37,526 bases of DNA from Gemmata sp. (GTDB taxonomy: Bacteria > Planctomycetota > Planctomycetia > Gemmatales > Gemmataceae), in NCBI GenBank assembly GCA_025055115.1, contig JANWYJ010000082.1, positions 1 to 37,526 on the forward strand. Reading direction: 5' to 3'. The notes under the pieces were generated by a model. That model was not told the DNA's origin. It ran no database searches and was given only the letters and a program-made list of their open reading frames with translations. The stretch's first letter is position 1, and every line of letters starts with the position of its first letter. A program made the position numbers and the translations under genes. This document shows, one piece after another, positions 23,144 through 30,858 of this stretch.

Positions 23144-25392
23144 AGGTCCATGGCGTTGGCGAGGGTGCGGGCGAGCCACCACGCCCCGCTACGCCATTGC
23201 GTGTGAATCTTGACTTTCGCCAGTTGCCCCGGGTCGATGGCGTCGTCGGCGTCCAGCATTTCCACTTCGACCAGGTACACCTGAGCCAGGGGTACCAGGA
23301 CGTTGGGGTCGTCGTGGGGTTTGACAGCCAAGGAACCGCCACCGCGTTGCGTCAGTGCCAGCGGAACTGAAGCCGCGTTTTGGGCCGGCAGCCGTTTGAG
23401 TTGGCCGCGGAAGATGCGATCCGTGCGGCCTTTGGCATAGATGGAAGCCTCGAGTTCGCCGCGGGCGGCCAGATCGTCTTTGAGCAAGCGATAATCCGGC
23501 GGCGACACGGGAACTTTGACGATCAAGCGGCGCGGGTCGCCAATGGCGAACACGGGGGTCGTTTCGGTGTAACCTTTGTCGAAAAGTTTGTTGAGGTCTT
23601 CGCGTTTGGGGGCCGTTACGATCATCCCGGCTCGCGGCGCGCGGACCAGTTTGACGCGTTCGAAGCGTTCTTCGAGCCGCACCAGGTCCGTCGCGGCGAT
23701 TTTCGCCCTGGTTTCGGCCCGGGCGCGTTCGGCCGCCAGGCGGCGGGCTTCCTCGAGATTACCCAGCGTACGAGCAGTGATTTCCGCGCTTTTGAGTTTG
23801 GTCGCGATGGCCTCTTGTTCGTCGCGCATGGCCCGGGCGCTGGCGAGGGCGACTTCCAATTCTTCGCTGTGGAAGCGGGCCAGGGGTGTCCCGGCGGGAA
23901 CCATTTTGTCGGAGGGTAAATCTTCCAGGGCCACCAGCCGCGCCGGCTCGGGCAGAAAGACATACTCCACCGCTTCCGGGTCGACACTGACAAGGCCGGT
24001 TTCATGAACCCGGCTGATGGGCAACGGCAGCCAGAAGAACGCCAACAGGAACGCTGCCAACGTACTCAATGTGATCGCGACGCGTGCCGTTTTCATATCA
24101 GGCAACCGTCCGCGCTGGCGGATGTTCTTGATAATCCGGTAGGTCGGCCAGATGAAGATCGACGCCAGCGCCATAATCGCCAACATCTGGCTGAGAATCT
24201 TGAGCTTGGGACCCAAAAAACCGGACAAAAACCACAAGATGCTAAAGGTGATCACCCAGCGATAGACCCAACTGGCCATCGCATAGATGATAAAAAACCA
24301 CCGCCGCCACGGGGCCATATACGGTTCGGGCGGAACCTCGATTCCTAATGCTTTAGCCAGAAACAAATGATTCAAAAACCGGTTGGCTTTTTCCCGCAAA
24401 TTCGGCACTTCGAGCCAGTCGGCCAGGATGTAATACCCATCAAACCGCATGAGCGGATTGGCGTTGAACATCACGGTAGATACCGAACACAACACCATGA
24501 TACACAACGCGATATTGTTGATCGTCGGATAGGCCGGCGTGTACCACCAAACAAATGTCGCGATAGCAGCGATAACGAGTTCAACATAGATACCGGCAAA
24601 GCTAATAATAATCCGCTTCCATTTATCCGCGAGCGTCCAGGCATCGGTAACGTTGGCATACAGGCACGGCGATAGGCACATGAATAACAAACCCATCTCA
24701 TGGCATTCGCCTTTGAATGCCTTACAGGATAAACCATGGCCAAATTCGTGAATGACTTTGACAACACCCAGAGACAGCCACATATAGAGCACAGAATTCC
24801 AAGTGAAGAATTCATGATAGGCTGGGAGCTTGGCCTGGAAGGTATTGAAGTGCAGCATGACATGGAATGCCGCCGCCAACATTAGCCCTACACTGGCCGC
24901 AAAAAACCAGGGTGTGAAAATCCACCATAAATACTGGTACATCCTGGTGAGCAGTCGGTCGGGATCGAAAACCGGGATTTTGACATAGAGGATGTTGGTG
25001 AGAGCGGCGAGGCGGCGAAGGCGGCGTTGTTTGGCGCGGCGTTGGAAGAGGTGCCGCGCGGCTCCCGGTTGTTCGTTTTGCACCAAGCCGGCGGTGATCA
25101 GTTGCCGAGCGAAGCCTTCCAGATCGGTCAATTCCAAGCGCAGCGGTTTGAACTCGTCCTCGAAGCGTTCTTGGACTTCCTCCATCGTGTGCCGGCCGTC
25201 GAAGAGCTGGAACACGAAGAATTCTTGTTTGTTGAACCGGTAGTAGCGGAGGCACACCGGGTCTTTGACCACATGAAAGGTTTTGCCTTCATATTTCTGC
25301 TCAAACACCTGCAGATCGGGACGCACGCGCAGCCGCACCTGTTTGCGGCGTTCCGCGGGGTGACTGAGATTGGCGATCAGGTCGCTGGCCAT
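23131..25392 (-). CDS. PqqD-like / M50 intramembrane metalloprotease / HlyD-type adaptor fusion
   Basis: 753 residues. Residues 25-110 resemble a PqqD-type winged-helix peptide-binding domain (HVVKDPVCLRYYRFNKQEFFVFQLFDG). Membrane helices follow, with the zinc-binding HEFGH at 215-219 and the second site-2-protease motif NANPLMRFDGYY at about 310-321, so all M50 catalytic residues are present. More helices run to about residue 460. The C-terminal 280 residues are an extracytoplasmic HlyD-type adaptor: a lipoyl/barrel half (PAGTPLARFHSEELEVAL), a helical hairpin rich in Arg/Ala/Glu, the second half (VRAPRAGMIVTAPKRE) and a beta barrel. Similar proteins are labelled putative peptide zinc metalloproteases. 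It is the last gene of a three-gene operon of adaptor fusions. Processing or export of a peptide is plausible; no substrate gene is seen. Confidence 0.9.
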   Translation of the reverse strand: MASDLIANLSHPAERRKQVRLRVRPDLQVFEQKYEGKTFHVVKDPVCLRYYRFNKQEFFVFQLFDGRHTMEEVQERFEDEFKPLRLELTDLEGFARQLITAGLVQNEQPGAARHLFQRRAKQRRLRRLAALTNILYVKIPVFDPDRLLTRMYQYLWWIFTPWFFAASVGLMLAAAFHVMLHFNTFQAKLPAYHEFFTWNSVLYMWLSLGVVKVIHEFGHGLSCKAFKGECHEMGLLFMCLSPCLYANVTDAWTLADKWKRIIISFAGIYVELVIAAIATFVWWYTPAYPTINNIALCIMVLCSVSTVMFNANPLMRFDGYYILADWLEVPNLREKANRFLNHLFLAKALGIEVPPEPYMAPWRRWFFIIYAMASWVYRWVITFSILWFLSGFLGPKLKILSQMLAIMALASIFIWPTYRIIKNIRQRGRLPDMKTARVAITLSTLAAFLLAFFWLPLPISRVHETGLVSVDPEAVEYVFLPEPARLVALEDLPSDKMVPAGTPLARFHSEELEVALASARAMRDEQEAIATKLKSAEITARTLGNLEEARRLAAERARAETRAKIAATDLVRLEERFERVKLVRAPRAGMIVTAPKREDLNKLFDKGYTETTPVFAIGDPRRLIVKVPVSPPDYRLLKDDLAARGELEASIYAKGRTDRIFRGQLKRLPAQNAASVPLALTQRGGGSLAVKPHDDPNVLVPLAQVYLVEVEMLDADDAIDPGQLAKVKIHTQWRSGAWWLARTLANAMDLGLY

Positions 25393-25439
25393 GGTGAAGG
25401 GTCCTGAGTCGTCGCAGAAGCGCTGATGGGGCCGCGGGG

Positions 25440-25474
25440 GCGTCCGCGCTTCCCGGCTGGTGGGACGCGGACGC
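25440..25474. other. Hairpin between the WD40-adaptor and M50 genes
   Basis: GCGTCCGCG at 25440-25448 pairs perfectly with CGCGGACGC at 25466-25474 around a 17-base loop. It lies in the 114-base gap inside the operon and could set relative expression by partial termination or mRNA processing. No T-run is present. Confidence 0.45.
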
Positions 25475-25506
25475 TGGCCTTTCCGCGTCGGCGTGCAACC
25501 GCGAGT

Positions 25507-27564
25507 TTACGGGTTGGGCGGATGGATGATGATGGTGGCGGCACTGTGATCTGGTAAGTTGAGTTCTTTATTGCTCATCTCCACGCGCACGGTCACATAG
25601 CGCGTGTCGGTGGCGTCGATATAGGTGATACGCCCGGTGTGCGCTTTGCGGGTGGCTGTCGGTTTCCACAGGTGGACGCCGCCGGCAGCCGTACCCACGA
25701 CGAGAAATGGCTCATTGCGGACGGGGCTGAAGGCGGCGGTGGTGATGGCCGCGCGGCCGGGGGTGATGAGCCGACCGATTTCCGAGCCGCGGCCACCGTT
25801 GCGCGGGGCTTGCCAGAATTGCAGGGTACCTTTCAAATCGCCATCGCCCCCGGCGGTGGCGATGGTGTAGGGTTGATCTTCGATGGGTACGCCGGGGAGC
25901 AATTCATCGGGGCCAAAGACGGCCAGGGTGGAGAAGGCCCCGGCTGAGCTGACATTCTCAATTTGCCCCACGGTTTGGCCACTGGCCGCATCCACAAGGT
26001 CGATGCGCGTTTTATCCTGATCGAAGAGAATCCGTCCGCCGTCGCGGCTGACGGTCAGAACATCGATGGTGCCGGCGCGGTGATCGAGCGAGCGGACAAC
26101 GGCGGCCCGCTCGGCTCCCAGTTTCCAGATTTTGATGGTGCCGTCTTTGGACGCTGTCACCAGGGTATTTTGCGGGGTGAAGCTGACGGCGGTGATGGTG
26201 TCGCGGTGTTCGTCGGGTAAGGCGTAGAGTTTTTGGGCGGTGGCGGTTTGCCAGATGAACACTTCGCGGCCCGCGGCGCTGGCAAAGAATTCGCCCTGGG
26301 GGCTGAAGGCCAGATATTGCACGGCGGCGGAGTGGGCTTCGTCGGGGCGGTGTTGGGGGCTGGTGGGTAGGCGGTTACGATCGGCGAGGTTCCAGAGGCT
26401 GATTCTGCCATCGTCCGCTCCGGTGATGACGAGGAAGCTTTTGGCGGTGGGTGGGCTGGCCGCGACACAGCGAAGCCCCACGGTGGAGGGTGGGCTGAGG
26501 CTGTGTGGGACGCTTGGGCGATGGTTTTTCTTGCCGAGGTTGGGGTCCCACACCAGCGCTGCGCCGTCGGCCCCCACGGACACAACGAGGGGGCCATCGG
26601 GGTGAGCCGTGACGGCCACCCCGGTGACGGCGCGGCGGTGGCCGTTGTGGGAAACCAGCGGTGCGCTGGGTACGGCCGGTTCCACGAACACCGGTTCTTT
26701 GCGGGCAACGACATCTTTGAGTAGCGGCAGGTACTGAATCGCCAATTGGCCCTCGATGCGGACGCGATCGGTGGCTTCGATTTCCATGATCTTGTCGCCG
26801 GCTTTGACATATTCGCCGGGGCGTTTGCTGATATTGCGAATGATGCCATTGACGCGGCTTCGGATGCGGTGTTTATCGAGAGCCACTTCGGCTTCGGTGA
26901 GATCGGCGTTGGTTTTGGCGATGGTTTGCCGGGCGTTGGCTTCGTTTTCGCGGAAGCGGGCCAGCGTCAGTTCCGCGTCGATGAGTTCCGTCAGGGCGAT
27001 GACACCCTTTTCTTGGACCCCTCGTTTGACGATGTCGCGGCGTTTTTCGGCTTCTTTGGCCCCTTCGGTAGCGTATTTCAGGGCCAATTCCGCCGAGGCT
27101 TTGATCTCGCGGCCGCCCTGGATGCGGGCCGCGATCTGGCGGTCGTCGAGGAAGACCAGGATTTGGCCATCGACGACGTCATCGCCTTCGGTCAGGCGTT
27201 TGAGGGGCAATTCTTTCTTCAGGTCGCGGGGATGGTAGACTTTCAGATCGTCGGGAATGTTTTCGCCGGGTTTGGGATAGCTGGCGAACAGGTCGATGGT
27301 GCCATCGACTTCTGCGGAGATGATTTGCCGTTCTTCGAACTGGGCCAGGGCATTGGGAATGATGATGGGTTCGCGTCGGGCCACGATGGTTTTGTATTCG
27401 GGATAAGGGGCCGGCGCATACAGGGGGCTGCCGATGGGCGTATCGCGAACCGTTGGTTCGGGGGTGTTGGTGGCTGAAGGACCGCCGGGGGTGGGTCCGC
27501 AGCCGACCAGAACATGGGTCATCAGGAGCGTCAGGGTCGTCAGTCCAAGGCATCGCGAACGCAT
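25507..27564 (-). CDS. Lipoprotein: HlyD-type adaptor fused to WD40 propeller
   Basis: 685 residues with a GGAGGA ribosome binding site and a lipoprotein signal ending LVGC (Cys 22). From about residue 55 to 290 it has the membrane-fusion (HlyD/periplasmic adaptor) pattern: first barrel strands (AQFEERQIISAEVDGTIDLF), a lipoyl-like half (VVDGQILVFLDDRQI), a long alpha-helical hairpin, the second half (KHRIRSRVNGIIRNISKRPGEYVKAGDKIMEIE). From about 310 to 650 there are WD40 repeats (HNGHRRAVTGVAV, VGADGAALVWDPN, SKDGTIKIWKLG). An adaptor joined to a propeller on one lipoprotein is unusual. It sits between the GAF-adaptor and M50-adaptor genes, 105 and 114 bases away, so one transcript is likely. 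Confidence 0.88.
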   Translation of the reverse strand: MRSRCLGLTTLTLLMTHVLVGCGPTPGGPSATNTPEPTVRDTPIGSPLYAPAPYPEYKTIVARREPIIIPNALAQFEERQIISAEVDGTIDLFASYPKPGENIPDDLKVYHPRDLKKELPLKRLTEGDDVVDGQILVFLDDRQIAARIQGGREIKASAELALKYATEGAKEAEKRRDIVKRGVQEKGVIALTELIDAELTLARFRENEANARQTIAKTNADLTEAEVALDKHRIRSRVNGIIRNISKRPGEYVKAGDKIMEIEATDRVRIEGQLAIQYLPLLKDVVARKEPVFVEPAVPSAPLVSHNGHRRAVTGVAVTAHPDGPLVVSVGADGAALVWDPNLGKKNHRPSVPHSLSPPSTVGLRCVAASPPTAKSFLVITGADDGRISLWNLADRNRLPTSPQHRPDEAHSAAVQYLAFSPQGEFFASAAGREVFIWQTATAQKLYALPDEHRDTITAVSFTPQNTLVTASKDGTIKIWKLGAERAAVVRSLDHRAGTIDVLTVSRDGGRILFDQDKTRIDLVDAASGQTVGQIENVSSAGAFSTLAVFGPDELLPGVPIEDQPYTIATAGGDGDLKGTLQFWQAPRNGGRGSEIGRLITPGRAAITTAAFSPVRNEPFLVVGTAAGGVHLWKPTATRKAHTGRITYIDATDTRYVTVRVEMSNKELNLPDHSAATIIIHPPNP

Positions 27565-27669
27565 CGGTGTGTCCTCCGGTTAGGACGGCAACAGATTGTG
27601 GCACGGTGGCCGCCGGGGCGGGGGCAAGCCCGCTGGCCGGGCGGCAGGACAGCAACACGGTACAGTGGG

Positions 27670-29883
27670 TTAGAAGAAGAAGATGACCTTCTCGTAGAAC
27701 CACTCCCACACCCCGTGGAAGAGGGTGTAGCCCAGGGCATGTTGGCCGCAGCGAACACGGGTCCGCACTTCCAGACCGGTGACGAACATGGTGCGGGGAA
27801 CTTGCTTCTCCGGCGGAATACCCTCGACGTTGAGTTTGACGTAGGCCGTCACCACCGGTTCGTTTTCGTCGTGTTCGTTTTTGTTGGGGACCGCTTCGGC
27901 GGCCATTTCGTCGCGGTAGAGGCGGCCTTGGTAGCTGGTATCGGGTTGGCTCGCCAACAGAACATCGACCAGCAGATATTTGCGTTCGCCTTTGCGCGGG
28001 TCGTTATCCACAAAGTAGGCGTTGGGGTTGGCGAACGCCCGCAGAATTTGGCCGACGTTGCGCTGGGGAATGTCGAGTTTGACATGCCAGGCGCCTTGGA
28101 GATTCCCCAGCCGCAGCAGTTCCTCACTGGGGCGGAGGGTGCGGCCGAGGAGATTTTCCCGGCGATCGTCGTTGAGTACCGTCCAGCGGGATTGGCCACG
28201 GGCGCGGGCCAATTCGTCGAAATCGGGGGCGATGACGTGGAAATAGCCCGGACCGCGTGGGTTGGGTATGCCTTTGCTGTCTTTGCGGTTGTTTTCTTTG
28301 TTGTATTGTTGGTCGAGGGCTTCCATGTCTTTCCAGGCTCGGTCGCGTTTGCCTTCTGCGACGGCCCGTTCGGCGTCGATGCGGCTGATCTCCTCTTTGC
28401 TGCGCCCGGGTTGTTGCCGCTGCTTGGCGTATTCGATCACCAAGGCGCTTTGTTCGATCCATTCGTTTTTGGCCCGGGTATATTCCTCCTCCAGTTGGGC
28501 GCTGCGGAAGATGGCGATGGGGAAGTTGGGGTCGATCTCTTGGCCGGGTTTGACGCGGATCTCCGTAACCACGCCTTCGCGGGGCGGGAAAATTTTCGCG
28601 ATCTCGACGGGCAAAAGCTGCCCTTTGGCATCCATCCGCAATGGCGCCGGGACCAGCACCATCACCCCCACCAGAACGGCCACCAGCACGGTCACCGCCG
28701 CGACGACGAAGCGGCGTTTGCCGCCCAAGCCGTCTTGCAGCTTGGCCAGCGGCCACCACAGTACCTTCAGGGGTATCCGCTTCAGCTCGGCGGCGTTGTA
28801 CAGGGCGGGGGCGGCATGTTTGCCAACGATCTCCAGCCGCGACACCAGTGTGTCGATGGCCTCAGGCGGGTTGAAGCTTTCGAGCATCAGCACGGAGCGG
28901 GCCGGTCGCTGCCGGTCTTTTTCGCGTTCGTCGCGGCAGGGTGTGACGATGAGCAGTTTGGGTTGACTTTCGTGGAGGTAATCGTCCAGGGCTGCGGCCA
29001 CGGCGGGGGGCAGGCCGGGGTCGCGTTCGCCTTTGAACGTCAGCGTTTCCCCCCACTGCAGTACCGCTTCCATCAGGCGGCGCATGGCCCGCACGTGGGT
29101 ACTCGCCTTCTCGACCACATCGGCCCCACTGACCGCTTCCACCGTTACCCGCCGGCGATCATGGCGAATCCCGACACACAGCCGGTCGCACTCAATCAAC
29201 TTGCGGCCTTCATTAGCAACGTGATAGGCCACTTCCGTCGGGTTGAGGCTGCTGTGAATATGCCGGGCGAAGGCTTCGATCTGCGCGTAGGTCTTCTCGA
29301 TGCCGGCCGCGACGCGGGCATTGCTGTAACTGTGATATTGGCTGGCGTATCCCGCCATTTGGAAGGCGTAATTCAAAAAGGTGGGATACAGCCGCGGATC
29401 GTGCGTGGCCTCTTGGAAGACTTCCAGAATGCCCAGCGGTTGTTTGTCGGGGGTGATAATTGGGGCAAAGAGGGCAAAATGATCGGTCAGGTTGGCCGGA
29501 GGAACCGGGCCAGGTTCACCCGGCCCCGCCGGCATGCGGCCATTCGGTTCGAGCATTACCGGTCGGGGGGGCGACGTTTGGAACACCTGCCGCAAGACTT
29601 CGTTATGGCATTGTCGCGCCCCGCGGCGGTTATCCAACCCGATTTTATCCAGGTTCTCCTGGCACGCCAGTTGGAGAAAGCCCTGCGGTGTCCGTAGCCA
29701 GATAGCCCCGGCGGGGGCATCAATGGCCGCCAGCGTGCGGTGGAGAAATTGCTGGTAAAATTCGATCGGCGGTAACGCAGAACCCGCGAGTTTTCCCGCC
29801 GATTCAAACGCCTCTTCGATTTGCCGCGCGTATTTGGAACGGGCATCGGTCGCGGCGGTATCCGCGGTTGGAGTCGTACTCAC
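27670..29883 (-). CDS. GAF-domain sensor fused to membrane-anchored HlyD-type adaptor
   Basis: 737 residues starting with GTG behind GAGGA. Residues 40-180 and 205-365 each look like a GAF domain (LHRTLAAIDAPAGAIWLRT...LGILEVFQ; VANEGRKLIECDRLCVGIRHDRRRVTVEAVSG...SVLMLESF). A single membrane helix at about 392-411 follows a basic GGKRR, putting the GAF pair in the cytosol. The extracytoplasmic part is an HlyD-type adaptor: KIFPPREGVVTEIRVKPGQEI as the first lipoyl-like half, a helical hairpin with many charged residues, then barrel strands (GAWHVKLDIPQRNVGQIL). The C-terminus ends in an aromatic hydrophobic FFYEKV-like stretch. GAF domains bind small ligands, so this may sense a cytosolic signal and pass it to an envelope complex. 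First gene of the three-gene operon. Confidence 0.88.
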   Translation of the reverse strand: MSTTPTADTAATDARSKYARQIEEAFESAGKLAGSALPPIEFYQQFLHRTLAAIDAPAGAIWLRTPQGFLQLACQENLDKIGLDNRRGARQCHNEVLRQVFQTSPPRPVMLEPNGRMPAGPGEPGPVPPANLTDHFALFAPIITPDKQPLGILEVFQEATHDPRLYPTFLNYAFQMAGYASQYHSYSNARVAAGIEKTYAQIEAFARHIHSSLNPTEVAYHVANEGRKLIECDRLCVGIRHDRRRVTVEAVSGADVVEKASTHVRAMRRLMEAVLQWGETLTFKGERDPGLPPAVAAALDDYLHESQPKLLIVTPCRDEREKDRQRPARSVLMLESFNPPEAIDTLVSRLEIVGKHAAPALYNAAELKRIPLKVLWWPLAKLQDGLGGKRRFVVAAVTVLVAVLVGVMVLVPAPLRMDAKGQLLPVEIAKIFPPREGVVTEIRVKPGQEIDPNFPIAIFRSAQLEEEYTRAKNEWIEQSALVIEYAKQRQQPGRSKEEISRIDAERAVAEGKRDRAWKDMEALDQQYNKENNRKDSKGIPNPRGPGYFHVIAPDFDELARARGQSRWTVLNDDRRENLLGRTLRPSEELLRLGNLQGAWHVKLDIPQRNVGQILRAFANPNAYFVDNDPRKGERKYLLVDVLLASQPDTSYQGRLYRDEMAAEAVPNKNEHDENEPVVTAYVKLNVEGIPPEKQVPRTMFVTGLEVRTRVRCGQHALGYTLFHGVWEWFYEKVIFFF

Positions 29884-30265
29884 GGCATCCTCGATTGTTC
29901 ACCCACCCACAGGCCGGTTTCCTGCAGTGGGGTTCCCTGGTTGCAGTTCGTGGCTTGGGTCCGTGCGGCGCATTCCAGAGCCGGGGGCGAAGCGTCGGCA
30001 CGGCGAAACACAGGGGGGCTTTTGGCGGACCGTTCCGCTTCTCGAGCAGGTCTACGCCAACGCCGAGCTTTTCTCCTCTTCCAACAGTTCCGTTGGTTCA
30101 ACTGTGCTGATTGTAACGCAAAGTCCGTTGGGAAGACCAGAGCAGAAATTACCCACGGCAAAGCCGGCCAACGGTTGCATTTCTAGTTGCGTTTCGTTGC
30201 ATTTCTAGTTGCGTTTCTAGGTGTGGCTCGGCAGCCGTTTACTGGGAGCATAGAACGGATTGGGG
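29884..30265. other. Non-coding gap upstream of the adaptor operon
   Basis: No gene is supported. The left end carries the GAGGA ribosome binding site of the GAF-adaptor gene, and its promoter should lie here, but I see no convincing hexamer pair on the minus strand. The right end holds a perfect 22-base tandem duplicate. Open frames on the plus strand have no ribosome binding site or family resemblance. Confidence 0.5.
30174..30217. repeat. 22-base perfect tandem duplicate
   Basis: 30174-30195 and 30196-30217 are identical and adjacent (unit starts GTTGCATTTCTAG). Located 49 bases downstream of the small minus-strand protein gene, on its 3' side. Confidence 0.95.
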
Positions 30266-30622
30266 CTATGCGCCGGGATGTTGATTTTCCCAGGTGAGAA
30301 TATGGTGCATGAGGTCGGCCGGATCGATTTCGCGGGTTGGTAAGGGCCAATCGAACCGTTCGGCCGCGGCCAATTGGATGGCTGCCCCCCGGTCGAAGGG
30401 ATTGTTCCACAGTTGCACGAAGCGGGCGATGGCGCGCCCGCGACGGCACAAACGCTCCACGCACGACCATGCCTCGTCTTCGTTGCGGGCGGCGTCAGCC
30501 AGTAACTCCGTCCAATTGGCGAGCCATTCCATCAGCATCCGCGCTTCGATATCTCCTAACCCCCGGGTCAGTCGTTCGTTGCGGAGTACCGAGCGGATCA
30601 TCGTATCACAGGGTGTCGGCAT
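30266..30622 (-). CDS. Small hypothetical protein
   Basis: 118 residues from 30622, where GGGGGAG stands just ahead of the ATG. The frame stays open to 31006, but that extension overlaps the divergent acyltransferase gene and is low-complexity, so it is not used. The protein is mostly helical and acidic-basic mixed (MEWLANWTELLADAARNEDEAWSCVERLCRRGRAIARFVQLW), with no signal peptide, membrane segment or known motif. It is probably cytosolic. Divergent from the acyltransferase/synthetase gene. Function unknown; the main risk is that the real start is MIRSVLR, seven residues later. Confidence 0.6.
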   Translation of the reverse strand: MPTPCDTMIRSVLRNERLTRGLGDIEARMLMEWLANWTELLADAARNEDEAWSCVERLCRRGRAIARFVQLWNNPFDRGAAIQLAAAERFDWPLPTREIDPADLMHHILTWENQHPGA

Positions 30623-30858
30623 GCACTCCCCCGCCGTAACATGGTCTGTGGTGAAATCGGCACGCCCCCACTGGCCGATTCCGCCCCGGTTCCGATTGTG
30701 TGCTTCGTATGAAGTGGCCGCTGTATATCGGCGAGTCTGCGGCACTGCAAGCGGACATGCCCCCGAATTCCTCCACCGCCCCCTCACCGTTGGAAAAGAC
30801 TCCCCAATCCCGTAATCTGGGCTGAAAAACGCAACAACAACCGACCGGGAATGTCCCC

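Noticed and set aside
27514-29697. Long plus-strand open frame of 727 codons
   Set aside because: It lies antisense to the GAF-adaptor gene, has no ribosome binding site or family resemblance, and is explained by the codon bias of the real gene.
23131-29883. Ordinary type I secretion or RND efflux operon
   Set aside because: No ABC ATPase, RND pump or TolC-like gene is present beside the adaptor fusions, and the membrane core is an M50 protease.
29821-30208. Plus-strand open frames upstream of the small protein
   Set aside because: No ribosome binding site, overlap with the GAF-adaptor gene start, and unlike any family I know.
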